NCBI GenBank assembly: GCA_002007315.1
Contig: LNZQ01000110.1
Coordinates: forward strand, 1 to 19,334
DNA length: 19,334 bases
Direction: 5' to 3'
Source of the DNA: Epulopiscium sp. Nele67-Bin004
GTDB lineage: Bacteria > Bacillota_A > Clostridia > Lachnospirales > Cellulosilyticaceae
Part shown: piece after piece, positions 1-7,858 of the stretch
Position numbering within the stretch: the stretch's first letter is position 1
How the letters are laid out: every line of letters starts with the position of its first letter
Position numbers and translations under genes: made by a program
Notes under the pieces: generated by a model
What the model was told of the DNA's origin: nothing
Database searches by the model: none
What the model saw: the letters and a program-made list of their open reading frames with translations, nothing else

Positions 1-855
1 GAGGAGGAGGAGGGAGGGGGAGGGAAAAAAGAGGAGGGAGGAGACGCGAGTGCGATGAGCTAAAAGTAGGTGAGCCGTGTCCCACTGCCACTACCTGTCA
101 ACCCTGCGATGAGGTCACTACATGCATGCTAAATCACTGTCATGCTCGCTCTTTTGTGCCCTTCTCCTGATCAAAGCTTGTGTTTATATATTGATCAATA
201 CAAACAGCAGCTAATACCAATTGTTGCAGACAAGAGGGCTTATGTTCAGTGCTGTATACTGTACATGCATGTGGAAACAAGCAACAGATGAGCGGATGTC
301 TCAGAGTGTTTATAGGGCAGCACCCTCACTCTCCCCCCTGACGCTCGGCCTCCGGGGCCTTTCCAATCCATCTCACCCACAGAGAAACAACAGCCGCCTT
401 GATTAGGATGGATGAATTTGCTCACGTCTCTGGCTGCAACTGAGGGGGAGTTTTTGTTCATATCTGGCAAGAGTCACCGTCTATGCGGCTCAGCTCAGCT
501 AACAGCTCAGCTCGGAGAGATGAAATGATGAGACGAAGAGAAAGAGAGAGAGAGAAAGAGGGAGATAAAAAGAGAGGTGGAACAAAGAGTACCAGGAGGA
601 GAAAAAGCGCTGCAGAGCAAGTACAAGAGAAAGCGTGAATGATTGTCTTTGAGTTGGTAGAGAGATGGAGAGATATACAGAAAGAAGAAAGGGAAAGCTG
701 CAGAATATAAGACAAGAAAAGACAGACAGCGTAGTGAAAACCAATTTGTCTGCTCCCTTGTGGGCTGACACTGGCTAAGGCCTGCTTTCCTTTCCTGGCC
801 TCACTGCCAGTCATCACAAACAGGCGTATGCGTACACACACATACACACACACAC
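1..855. other. Eukaryote-like non-coding DNA (probable host-derived chimera)
   Basis: This stretch differs from everything after it: GC is visibly higher, there are (GGA)n tracts at 1-45, a long GA-rich purine tract around 525-720, and a CA microsatellite at its right end. Short open frames on both strands are low-complexity (for example runs of Leu/Ser from the antisense of the purine tract), lack ribosome sites and match no family I recognise. CpG looks depleted by eye, as in vertebrates, though I did not count it. Such sequence is typical of fish or other vertebrate intergenic DNA. I see no gene, RNA or mobile element in it. The most likely explanation is a chimeric contig joining host DNA to bacterial DNA. 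Confidence 0.7.
833..855. repeat. (CA)n microsatellite at the junction
   Basis: A CA dinucleotide run, broken once by CATA, ends at about 855. Long CA repeats are common in vertebrate genomes and rare in low-GC Clostridia. Bacterial-type coding sequence begins within a few bases of its end, so it marks the breakpoint and may have promoted a false join. Confidence 0.85.
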
Positions 856-856
856 T

Positions 857-2389
857 GTTGAAGGTAAAAACTTTATAGGTAGTGAGGCATTTTTGAGTAA
901 TTCACAAGAGGCAAAAATGAATACAGCACAACTTGTTGAAAAATTGCGTCCTATGCTTGAAGGAACAGGGCGTCTTGGAATAAAAGTGCCAGTAACGCTA
1001 TATTCAAAAGACGGTAAAAAGTTTAAAAAAATAAAGTTGCGTGTTAGCACTAGAAACCTGAAAAAGATTTTGAGTTCACGTATTGAACAAGGTGTGCGAA
1101 ACTATTTTGACTTCTTGAAAAAAACTATACTTAAATATGAAGTTTTGCCAACTAGAATTAATATATTTTTAGCTGGAAACTCTAGCAAGTCGTCAATTGT
1201 ATTTGATTTGTTCCAAAAAATTGCTCAAGAGATGATAGGGGAGTGGCGAAAAGACCTTGAAGTGTTAAGATATATACTTGAGCCTCCAGAGCCGGAACCA
1301 GAGCCAGAGCAACCAATAGAAGAAAAAACTGCTGATCTTGATGATTTGTTGCTTGGAGATGTGGGTGTTGATGAGCTTGTTATATCAGAAGACGGAGTTC
1401 CAGACTTGGATTTAGAACCGTCAGAAGATGGAGCACCAGACTTAGATTTAGAGCCATCAGAAGACGGAGCACCAGACTTGGATTTAGAACCGTCAGAAGA
1501 TGGAGCACCAGACTTGGATTTAGAGCCATCAGAAGACGGAGCACCAGACTTGGATTTAGAGCCATCAGAAGATGGAGCACCAGACTTGGATTTAGAGCCA
1601 TCAGAAGATGGAGCACCAGACTTGGATTTAGAGCCATCAGAAGATGGAGCACCAGACTTGGATTTAGAACCGTCAGAAGATGGAGCACCAGACTTGAATT
1701 TAGAGCCATCAGAAGACGGAGCACCAGACTTAGATTTAGAGCCATCACAAGATTTGGCACCAGATTTAGATTTGACGCCAGAACCAGAGCCAGAGCCTAT
1801 ACCAGAACCAACTCCAGTAAAAGCTAAGCCAGTAAACAATACGCCTATAGTGCCAAATGACTTGTTTGACATTTTCCCACCGCTGGGATCAGACGGGGCA
1901 TACAAAAAAATGACAGCTAGAAATATTCAGTTTGATAAAAGTAGTTTGGATACGCCAACAGGTAAAACGGGAGTTGCATTTGGAGTTGTTAGAGGTAGAA
2001 AAGGTGGAAAAATCATCATAAACGACTTTAGCAAAAATGAAGATGGACAAATAGGGTTCCAATATTATGTTGGGGATAGCAATGAGGATAACTGTTTTGA
2101 CGTTAAAATTACGCCAGAATTCCCGTACAACGAGTGGGTTAAATATACGCCTGCAACGGCAGTTGAAGTTGAAATTTTCTATACAACATTGCCAAACACT
2201 AGCAAAAAAAGTATGCCAATTACAGAAACACGTAAAACAACTATATATTTACCACAAGCGTATCAAGACGACGAATATGTATTTTTACGTCCTGTTGCAC
2301 CAGCTGAGATTGAATATATGATAGGTAAGTCTGACGAAGACGGCAATCCAATGCCAGTTGACGTTGGAACTATAGTTACACTAGATTAA
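857..2389 (+). CDS. Hsp70-like (DnaK-fold) protein, 5'-truncated, with a 12-aa repeat linker
   Basis: This is the C-terminal part of an Hsp70/actin-fold ATPase-like protein. The frame is already open at the junction near 857; ATG at 917 and TTG at 893 are internal-looking and have no good ribosome site, so the true start is missing. The segment ILAGNSS-like (here FLAGNSSKSSIV, about 85-97 residues after the junction codon) resembles the phosphate-binding region of DnaK-type ATPase domains. Then come an acidic EPEPEPE stretch, eleven 12-residue repeats of the type SEDGAPDLDLEP, a second EPEPEPEP stretch, and a conserved C-terminal domain (FQYYVGDSNED, FYTTLPN, VFLRPVAPAEIEYMIG) that I associate with clostridial 'Hsp70 family' proteins of unknown client. 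The nucleotide-binding N-terminal lobe is lost, so the fragment as it stands cannot be a working ATPase. Family call is moderately sure; function is not known. Confidence 0.75.
   Translation, partial: VEGKNFIGSEAFLSNSQEAKMNTAQLVEKLRPMLEGTGRLGIKVPVTLYSKDGKKFKKIKLRVSTRNLKKILSSRIEQGVRNYFDFLKKTILKYEVLPTRINIFLAGNSSKSSIVFDLFQKIAQEMIGEWRKDLEVLRYILEPPEPEPEPEQPIEEKTADLDDLLLGDVGVDELVISEDGVPDLDLEPSEDGAPDLDLEPSEDGAPDLDLEPSEDGAPDLDLEPSEDGAPDLDLEPSEDGAPDLDLEPSEDGAPDLDLEPSEDGAPDLDLEPSEDGAPDLNLEPSEDGAPDLDLEPSQDLAPDLDLTPEPEPEPIPEPTPVKAKPVNNTPIVPNDLFDIFPPLGSDGAYKKMTARNIQFDKSSLDTPTGKTGVAFGVVRGRKGGKIIINDFSKNEDGQIGFQYYVGDSNEDNCFDVKITPEFPYNEWVKYTPATAVEVEIFYTTLPNTSKKSMPITETRKTTIYLPQAYQDDEYVFLRPVAPAEIEYMIGKSDEDGNPMPVDVGTIVTLD
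1385..1780 (+). repeat. Coding minisatellite, 11 x 36 bp
   Basis: Eleven head-to-tail 36-bp units encode SEDGAPDLDLEP with few changes: Val for Ala in unit 1, Asn for Asp in unit 9, and a divergent last unit (SQDLAPDLDLTP). Synonymous variants (GAC/GAT, TTG/TTA, GAACCG/GAGCCA) are shuffled between units, as expected from unequal crossing-over or slippage. Length is an exact multiple of three codons, so copy-number change would keep the frame. Confidence 0.95.
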
Positions 2390-2395
2390 TACGAT

Positions 2396-2415
2396 GGGCG
2401 GTCAATCGATCGCCC
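2396..2415. repeat. Intergenic hairpin of the GGCGGTCA family
   Basis: An 8-bp stem (GGGCGGTC with GATCGCCC, one G-U pair) sits 6 bases after the stop of the Hsp70-like gene. There is no T-run on either side, so it is not a canonical terminator. It belongs to the same look-alike family as the hairpins near 5689, 7859, 10655, 11597, 13311, 13973 and 14008. Confidence 0.6.
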
Positions 2416-2434
2416 TATAAAAAAGGGGCTAGTT

Positions 2435-3388
2435 ATGGAATTTCAAAATGCGATAGATACGTTTATAAAGTCGCTAAAGTTTACGCAGTTATCGCCAAAT
2501 ACTATTGTTGCGTATGAAAAAGATTTGAACCAGTGTAAAACTATAATTGATTGTGAAAAATTAGACGATATATCATATGAATATATCCAAAATTATTTTA
2601 TAGCATTAAGCGATTTGGGATTAAAAGTTGGTACACTAAAACGAAAAAGAGCTGTATTGCACCGATTTTTAAAATTTAGCTATAATAGAGGACTGTGTGA
2701 GGAACGATTATTTGAGCTAATTGATCCGATTAGAGCACCAAAAAGTAATGCCCCTAAAAATATTTTATCGGCTGAGGAAATTAAAACTATATTTTCTTAT
2801 ATCGACAAAAATATTAATAGCCACAAAAATTTTAGTATGTGGTCAACCCAAGAGCAATATATATATTACTTTTGGCTTAGAGGCGAGTTGCTTATCAATA
2901 TATTGCTGTATAGTGGCTGCCGTGCAGGCGAAGTTGTTTCTATAAAAAAACGATATGTAGATATGCAAAATAAAAAAATTGTAATTTTGGCTAAAGGCAA
3001 CAAGTATAATGAAGTGCCGATGCATATTAATTTAGTTGAGGCATTTGAAAGATATTTTATGCGAATAGAAATGATATGCGAAATTATAGAATCTTTGGAC
3101 AAAAGCGAATATTTATTTCCAAGTCGTATAAACGAGATGACACATATGTCAAAACGTACTTTGCATGATTTTATGGCTACTTTGTCAGAAGTTATTGGAC
3201 GCCCTATACACACACATTTATTTAGACATACATTTGCGTCGTTTTGTATTGCTTCGAATATGGATATAACAACACTTTCAACGATTATATCTCATAGCAG
3301 TCCGGCTATTACGCTGTCCGTGTATACACATGAAATTTCGGCTAACCAGAAAAAAAAGGAAATCGAAAAATTGAAATTTGACTTCTAA
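2435..3388 (+). CDS. Tyrosine recombinase, XerC/XerD-type
   Basis: A 317-residue site-specific recombinase. The N-terminal SAM-like core-binding domain (about 1-95: LSPNTIVAYEKDL, and LKRKRAVLHRFLKFSYNRG) is followed by the catalytic domain. All the family's catalytic residues are visible: R163 in SGCRAGEV, K187 in the beta-hairpin (AKGNKYNEVP), H261 and R264 in HLFRHTFAS, H287 in ISHSSP, and the nucleophile Y297 in SVYTHE. The length is typical of XerC/D and of simple integron/phage-free recombinases. The Shine-Dalgarno is weak (AGGGGCT about 7 nt before ATG 2435). No attachment sites or phage genes are nearby, so it could be a housekeeping chromosome-dimer resolvase or a stray integrase; the sequence does not decide. 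Confidence 0.88.
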   Translation: MEFQNAIDTFIKSLKFTQLSPNTIVAYEKDLNQCKTIIDCEKLDDISYEYIQNYFIALSDLGLKVGTLKRKRAVLHRFLKFSYNRGLCEERLFELIDPIRAPKSNAPKNILSAEEIKTIFSYIDKNINSHKNFSMWSTQEQYIYYFWLRGELLINILLYSGCRAGEVVSIKKRYVDMQNKKIVILAKGNKYNEVPMHINLVEAFERYFMRIEMICEIIESLDKSEYLFPSRINEMTHMSKRTLHDFMATLSEVIGRPIHTHLFRHTFASFCIASNMDITTLSTIISHSSPAITLSVYTHEISANQKKKEIEKLKFDF

Positions 3389-3449
3389 ATTAGTATGAAA
3401 AGAGCGATATTTACGCAAACTAATTAAAACTATTTTAGGAGGTTTTATT

Positions 3450-3695
3450 ATGGATAATTACGATGAACTTAAATCAAAGTACAAAGATGGTTACAGATGT
3501 ATATATAGCGAAGGAGAAGGCGAAGATTTGACGCTACACCTAAAAAACTTTGAAAAAGAAAAAATTTGCACAATTTCTAGCAATCAAAAAATGGAAATTG
3601 GGGAAATGGAAAACTTTTTAGACGCTATTGATGTACAAAAAGCTCAAGGATACGATACTATTTGTACGCAAGATGAATGTGAGCGTCCAAATTAA
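3450..3695 (+). CDS. Small acidic hypothetical protein (81 aa)
   Basis: I do not recognise this protein. It is short, hydrophilic and acidic, with no signal peptide or membrane segment and four cysteines spread through it (YRCIY, KICTI, TICTQ, DECER). It has a near-perfect ribosome site (AGGAGG at 3437-3442, 7 nt before the ATG) and is followed by a strong terminator. These signs, and codon use like its neighbours, support it being a real gene. The 61-nt gap after the recombinase shows no convincing promoter, so it may be read from upstream. Confidence 0.72.
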   Translation: MDNYDELKSKYKDGYRCIYSEGEGEDLTLHLKNFEKEKICTISSNQKMEIGEMENFLDAIDVQKAQGYDTICTQDECERPN

Positions 3696-3700
3696 TTTAT

Positions 3701-3745
3701 TAGCTACCGAACTTGTTATTATAATGGGTAGGTAGCTATTTTTTT
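3701..3745 (+). terminator. Rho-independent terminator after the 81-aa gene
   Basis: An 8-bp stem, TAGCTACC (3701-3708) with GGTAGCTA (3731-3738), closes a 22-nt loop and is followed at once by seven T residues. Confidence 0.85.
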
Positions 3746-3762
3746 GGGTTTTTGTCATATTT

Positions 3763-3792
3763 TTGCACAAATACAAATAGAGTTAATAATAA
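3763..3792 (+). promoter_or_regulatory. Possible promoter of the sensor kinase
   Basis: TTGCAC (3763-3768) and TAATAA (3787-3792) lie 18 nt apart just upstream of the kinase ribosome site. The match is moderate; the preceding terminator makes a local promoter likely. Confidence 0.35.
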
Positions 3793-3817
3793 CTTGATAC
3801 CATAAAAGGAGGGGGAC

Positions 3818-5689
3818 ATGACGAACGCTAAAGTGTTAGTTTTAAATTCTTATGATAGTGACAATGTTTGGGAAAATGCTATTATGGCGGGGTTTCTGGA
3901 CACCCTAGGGAAGTATAGAAATATTGATTTAGAACCTGAAATTTTATATTTAGATTTACGACGAAATCAATCTGACGAGTACAAAAATCATGTGCTAGAA
4001 ATGTTAAATAGTACATATGAACATGGGGAATTTGAAATAGTAATTACTATAGATGACCATGCATTTGACTTAGTGAGATCACAACTTTTTAATGAAAATA
4101 GCATTTTTTATAGACAACAAATGTTGTTTTCAGGAGTAAATTCATCACTACATTTAAGTGCAGATGAAAAGCAGTATATGACAGGGTTTATGGACGCTTA
4201 TGGTATGCCATATTTTATTGAAAAAGTGCTTGCTATGCATACGGAAGACATCTCAAAAAATATAATTTTAGTGTTTGATGAGACGGAGTATTCAAATGAT
4301 ACCCGTTCAGATTTATTTAATAGACAATACTTATTTTCAGAAGATACAACTTTTCATGTTATACAAAGCGAATATTATCAAGATATTGTTGAACAAATAG
4401 GGAAAATTGAAGATGAAGGTATAATATTTGTCGTTGGTTATTATAAAGATCGTGAAACTGATGAATATATTGCTGCAACAGATTTTATTAACTATATTTA
4501 TGATGTTAAGAAATTTCCGATTTACGCTGAGGGAGAGCAGTATAGAAACAGCGAAGTTGTGGGCGTATATTATGATGATGGGTATGCTATCGGTGAGATT
4601 ATGATAAAACTTGCACTTGATGTGATAATAGACCATAATGTTGCGGATCGAGTTATTCATCAAGAGCTTGTTGATGTATATGAAATTTATTATGACAAAA
4701 TTTATAAACATGATATCAATATTTCTAATTTGCCAGCTGAGGCTATTATAGCAGGGCAAATGCCATATCAATGGCTTGTTCCTAGGCAACAAAAAATAGG
4801 GGCTGGGGTGTTAGTAGCTTGTATTTTTATTATATGTTTACAAATGTATTCGGTGGTTAGAAAATATCGCAAAAAGATATATGAAGAAAAGATTAGAAAT
4901 GATAATTTGGAAGAAATGTCAGAGTTGCAAAAAAACTTTTTTAGTTTGATGACTCACGAATTTAGAACGCCGATTAACATTATTAATAGCTCGATGCAAC
5001 TTTTGGAACTTGAGCTAAAAGAAGATAGCGTTGATAAAGAATCGTGTGGCAAGAAAATTGATATGATATATAGAAATATCAATAGACAAAATAAACTCAT
5101 AAATAATATTTTGGATATTACTAAGTTTGATGCGGGTATATTTGTTGCGAAGATGTCAGGCCAAAATATAGTTGAAGTTGTGGAAGAAGTTGCGTTATCT
5201 GTCGTACCGTTTGCGGATACCAAAGGTATAGAAATCTTATTTGATACCGAAGATGAGGAAATTTGGACGGTTATTGACGTTGAACAAGTTGAACGAATGG
5301 TATTAAATATAATGTCAAACGCAATTAAATTTAGCAGAGCAGGCGATGAAATTAATGTGTATTTAACAGTTATAAATGAGGAGATTAACATTACTATTAG
5401 GGATAATGGTATCGGAATGGCGGAAGAAGATTTGTCGAGAATTTTTGAAAAGTTTTTTCAGACGGGAGATTTATGGCGTAGAGGGCATGAAGGTAGCGGG
5501 CTTGGGCTTTTTATTGTATCAAAAATTGTTGAGTTACATAAAGGTAAAATTGAGGTTGAAAGTAAACTTGGCGATGGTACAATATTTAATATAATATTGC
5601 CTATAGTTGAGCCTATTGGACTACCTGATGATGTAAGTTTTAGAAAAGATATGGGACAAATTGTTTCGATAGAAATGTCTGACGTGTAG
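3818..5689 (+). CDS. Sensor histidine kinase with an ABC-substrate-binding-like N-terminal domain
   Basis: A 623-residue kinase. Residues 1 to about 320 resemble the ABC_sub_bind periplasmic-binding fold used as a ligand sensor (KVLVLNSYDSDNVWENAI, EIVITIDDHAFDLV, IIFVVGYYKDRE). One membrane segment lies at about 327-346. Then come a HisKA domain with phospho-acceptor H380 in LMTHEFRTP, and an intact HATPase domain with N box (NIMSNAIKFS), G1 (DNGIGM), F box (FEKFFQ) and G2 (GSGLGLFIV). The start at ATG 3818 is fixed by a strong AGGAGGGGG site and by an in-frame TAA four codons upstream. Odd: there is no N-terminal signal peptide or first membrane helix, although this sensor fold normally sits outside the cell. 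No response regulator is next to it. The adjacent phosphate-ester operon is a possible but unproven target. Confidence 0.88.
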   Translation: MTNAKVLVLNSYDSDNVWENAIMAGFLDTLGKYRNIDLEPEILYLDLRRNQSDEYKNHVLEMLNSTYEHGEFEIVITIDDHAFDLVRSQLFNENSIFYRQQMLFSGVNSSLHLSADEKQYMTGFMDAYGMPYFIEKVLAMHTEDISKNIILVFDETEYSNDTRSDLFNRQYLFSEDTTFHVIQSEYYQDIVEQIGKIEDEGIIFVVGYYKDRETDEYIAATDFINYIYDVKKFPIYAEGEQYRNSEVVGVYYDDGYAIGEIMIKLALDVIIDHNVADRVIHQELVDVYEIYYDKIYKHDINISNLPAEAIIAGQMPYQWLVPRQQKIGAGVLVACIFIICLQMYSVVRKYRKKIYEEKIRNDNLEEMSELQKNFFSLMTHEFRTPINIINSSMQLLELELKEDSVDKESCGKKIDMIYRNINRQNKLINNILDITKFDAGIFVAKMSGQNIVEVVEEVALSVVPFADTKGIEILFDTEDEEIWTVIDVEQVERMVLNIMSNAIKFSRAGDEINVYLTVINEEINITIRDNGIGMAEEDLSRIFEKFFQTGDLWRRGHEGSGLGLFIVSKIVELHKGKIEVESKLGDGTIFNIILPIVEPIGLPDDVSFRKDMGQIVSIEMSDV

Positions 5690-5720
5690 GGCGGTCACTG
5701 GCCGCCCGATATTTTTTATC
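5689..5720 (+). terminator. Rho-independent terminator of the sensor kinase
   Basis: An 8-bp stem (GGGCGGTC / GGCCGCCC, 3-nt loop) begins at the last base of the stop codon and is followed by a T-rich stretch. It is a member of the window's hairpin family. Confidence 0.85.
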
Positions 5721-5771
5721 ACGCCATGCGATATTTTTTATTATGTCCCCGCCATAAATATGTTGTGAACT

Positions 5772-5793
5772 ACGCCTTGAGGGGCGTTTTTTT
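5772..5793 (+). terminator. Second terminator-like hairpin
   Basis: ACGCC (5772-5776) pairs with GGCGT (5783-5787), running into seven T residues. It lies 65 bases after the kinase terminator and just before the Pho-box-like repeats, so it insulates the downstream operon from read-through or ends a short unrecognised transcript. Between the two hairpins a 12-bp T-rich motif (GATATTTTTTAT) occurs twice (5708 and 5730). Confidence 0.7.
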
Positions 5794-5802
5794 GTGGACA
5801 TA

Positions 5803-5830
5803 TTTAACCTACATTTAACGTAAGTTTAAC
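5803..5830 (+). promoter_or_regulatory. PhoP-box-like triple repeat (11-bp period)
   Basis: TTTAAC occurs at 5803, 5814 and 5825, exactly 11 bp apart, ending 10 bp before the -35 element. Bacillus PhoP boxes are direct repeats of TT(A/C/T)A(C/T)A-type hexamers with 11-bp spacing just upstream of the promoter, so this is a close match. It implies activation by phosphate starvation. Confidence 0.7.
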
Positions 5831-5840
5831 AAAAATCAGG

Positions 5841-5869
5841 TTGTAACCTTTGTACATAAAATTTATAAT
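5841..5869 (+). promoter_or_regulatory. Promoter of the organophosphate operon
   Basis: TTGTAA (5841-5846), a 17-nt spacer, and TATAAT (5864-5869). The -10 is perfect and the -35 weaker, as expected for an activator-dependent promoter. The start codon follows 34 nt after the -10. Confidence 0.75.
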
Positions 5870-5903
5870 TAACAGCAACGATAAAATTAATTAGGAGAAA
5901 ATT

Positions 5904-6734
5904 ATGAGTTTAATTAAACAAAAATTAGAGAGCAATAAAATTTTAATTGCGGCACATAGAGGAAGCTACGGAGGAAATATAATTCAAAATTCTGTGGCAG
6001 CATACAAAGCCGCTATTAAACAAAATGCTGATATGATAGAAATTGACGTGGTAAGTTCAAAAGATGGCGTACTTTACGGATTTCATACTAATGTTGAAAG
6101 TTACATTGGACTAGAAAAAGAAGTTCACACTATGACTAGCGAAGAAATCGATAACTATAATTGTACAAATGTTATTGGAGAAAAATCAGGATATTCTATA
6201 CCTAGATTTGAAGCTGTGTTGGAAGAATTCAGAGAAAAATGTCTAATTAATGTTGACCGTGCATTTATAGATCAAGAGTTATGGGAAAAAACTATTACAG
6301 TTATAAGCAATGCTAAAGCTCACAACTATGTTCTTTTAAAATCACCAGTCAAAGAAAAATTGCTTAAATATGTTGCTGAAACTGATGAAAATATTATGTT
6401 TATGCCAATTATGTATAAATTTGACGAAATAAACACAGTGAAACAATACAATATAAATGTAGTTGCAGCAGAACTTATATTTGACAGTGAAGACCATGAA
6501 CTAGTTAGTGATACAGCGATGGATTATTTTAAATCTAATGAAATTTTAACATGGGTAAACTCTATAGATCTTGGCGAAAGATTTAATTTATCAGGAGGAT
6601 TTACAGATACAAAAGCAATTACGGAGTCAGAAGACGACAATTGGGGCAAGCTTATTGAGCTAGGATTTGATATTATTCAAACAGATTGGCCAGCAATTTT
6701 ACACAATTATTTAATTAGTAGAGGTATAAAATAA
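5904..6734 (+). CDS. Glycerophosphodiester phosphodiesterase-family protein (UgpQ-like, cytosolic)
   Basis: A 276-residue TIM-barrel of the GDPD family, which splits glycerophosphodiesters into glycerol-3-phosphate and an alcohol. Visible key residues are H18-R19 (AAHRGS), E46 and D48 (MIEIDVV), and H61 (GFHTN), matching the catalytic histidines and metal ligands of the family. There is no signal peptide, so it acts in the cytosol. Deviations: the usual PENT motif reads IQNS, and the second metal-ligand region (normally IEIK) reads INVDRAF, so substrate may differ from standard GDPDs. It is first in the operon (AGGAGA ribosome site, 5 nt spacing) and its stop overlaps the next start (TAATG). 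A UgpQ-like role, hydrolysing what the transporter brings in, fits the Pho-box-like promoter. Confidence 0.82.
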   Translation: MSLIKQKLESNKILIAAHRGSYGGNIIQNSVAAYKAAIKQNADMIEIDVVSSKDGVLYGFHTNVESYIGLEKEVHTMTSEEIDNYNCTNVIGEKSGYSIPRFEAVLEEFREKCLINVDRAFIDQELWEKTITVISNAKAHNYVLLKSPVKEKLLKYVAETDENIMFMPIMYKFDEINTVKQYNINVVAAELIFDSEDHELVSDTAMDYFKSNEILTWVNSIDLGERFNLSGGFTDTKAITESEDDNWGKLIELGFDIIQTDWPAILHNYLISRGIK

Positions 6735-7852
6735 TGAAACTAAAAAAATTATTAACTTTAAGTATGATGTGTTCAGTGGCACTTGTTGGTTGTGCAAGCT
6801 CTGACGCAAGTTCGACAACAAGTAACAACACAACAAGCTCAAGTAGCTCAGATGATAGCAGTTCAAGTAGTTCAAGTAGTGCAGATACAAGCAGTTCTAC
6901 TCCGTCGCTTGTTGTATACTCAAACTCTGCAACAGAAGGTAGAGGGGAATGGGTTGCTGAAAAAGCAAGCGAGGCAGGATTTGATATTTCTATCGTAAGT
7001 GGTGGTGGTGCAGAAATTACAGAGCGTCTTATTATAGAAAAAAATTCTCCTATAGCAGACGTTGTTTGGGGACCAAGTGCGGTTGAATGTGAAAAGCTTA
7101 AATCAGAAAATGTACTTGTGGAAATAAATCCATCGTGGGGGGCAGATGTTGACCCAGCATACAGTGACCCAGAAGGTTACTACTGGGCGATAGCATTGCA
7201 ACCTTTAGGTTATGCATATGATACATCGATAATTAGTGCAGATGAAATTGCAAATATAACTGATATTACGCAACTTGCCTCTATGTATCCAGGGCAATAT
7301 CAAATGCACCCTCTTTCAGGGGGAACGGCAAAAAACACGTTGGCTTCAATTTTAGTACGTTATGCTGACCCAAATGGAGAATATGGTGTGTCTGAAGAAG
7401 GTTGGGAAGTTGCAAAACAATATATTCAAAACGGATACATGACAACAACTGGTGAAGCTTATTGGGAAAATGTTGTGAATGGACAAATGCCATTTGTGTC
7501 TATGTGGGGCAGTGGAATGTTGTTAAATGAAACAGAATATAATGCTGATTTTGAGTTTATTTATGCTGAGTCAGGGTTACCTATATTAGTTGAACAGCTG
7601 GCGGTTGTTGAAGGAACGGATAATTATGACACAGCTCAGGCGTTTGTTGAATGGTTTGGAAGTGCGGAAATTCAAGCACAATTTTCACTAGCATTTGGTA
7701 CAACACCAGCTCACCCAGATGCGCTAGCTGTTGCACCAGACAACGTTCTTGACTTGATGTCAAAAGTTACTCCTCAAGTTGTAGACTGGGGATTGGTTGC
7801 ACAATATCAAGATGCTTGGGTTGAAAAAGTTTCTTTAGAGTTTTTGTATTAA
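6734..7852 (+). CDS. ABC transporter solute-binding lipoprotein (iron/phosphonate/sugar-phosphate-type)
   Basis: A 372-residue extracellular receptor. It has a lipoprotein signal peptide with lipobox LVGC (Cys20), a long Ser/Thr-rich tether (about 21-57), then a type II periplasmic-binding fold (LVVYSNSATEGRGEW, VSGGGAEITERL, ADVVWGPSAVE, MWGSGMLL). The fold is the SBP class shared by iron(III), 2-aminoethylphosphonate, polyamine and sugar-phosphate (AfuA) receptors; the sequence alone does not fix the ligand. A GDPD-family gene upstream and a Pho-box-like promoter point to an organophosphate such as a glycerophosphodiester or sugar phosphate rather than iron. The start overlaps the upstream stop by one base. 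A hairpin follows the gene. Confidence 0.88.
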   Translation: MKLKKLLTLSMMCSVALVGCASSDASSTTSNNTTSSSSSDDSSSSSSSSADTSSSTPSLVVYSNSATEGRGEWVAEKASEAGFDISIVSGGGAEITERLIIEKNSPIADVVWGPSAVECEKLKSENVLVEINPSWGADVDPAYSDPEGYYWAIALQPLGYAYDTSIISADEIANITDITQLASMYPGQYQMHPLSGGTAKNTLASILVRYADPNGEYGVSEEGWEVAKQYIQNGYMTTTGEAYWENVVNGQMPFVSMWGSGMLLNETEYNADFEFIYAESGLPILVEQLAVVEGTDNYDTAQAFVEWFGSAEIQAQFSLAFGTTPAHPDALAVAPDNVLDLMSKVTPQVVDWGLVAQYQDAWVEKVSLEFLY

Positions 7853-7858
7853 TATTAG

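Noticed and set aside
1..855. Horizontal transfer of animal DNA into the bacterial genome
   Set aside because: The bacterial gene is cut mid-frame exactly at a microsatellite at a window edge; a chimeric assembly explains this more simply.
246..1050. Several open frames in and across the first 855 bases
   Set aside because: They are low-complexity or cross the junction, lack ribosome sites and family resemblance, and lie in eukaryote-like non-coding DNA.
1385..1780. CRISPR array suggested by 36-bp repeats
   Set aside because: The units are directly adjacent with no spacers and encode a regular 12-residue protein repeat in a longer reading frame.
1225..1905. Minus-strand open frame of 226 codons over the repeat region
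   Set aside because: It is the antisense shadow of the 36-bp repeat (Ser/Lys/Gly-rich low complexity) and has no ribosome site.
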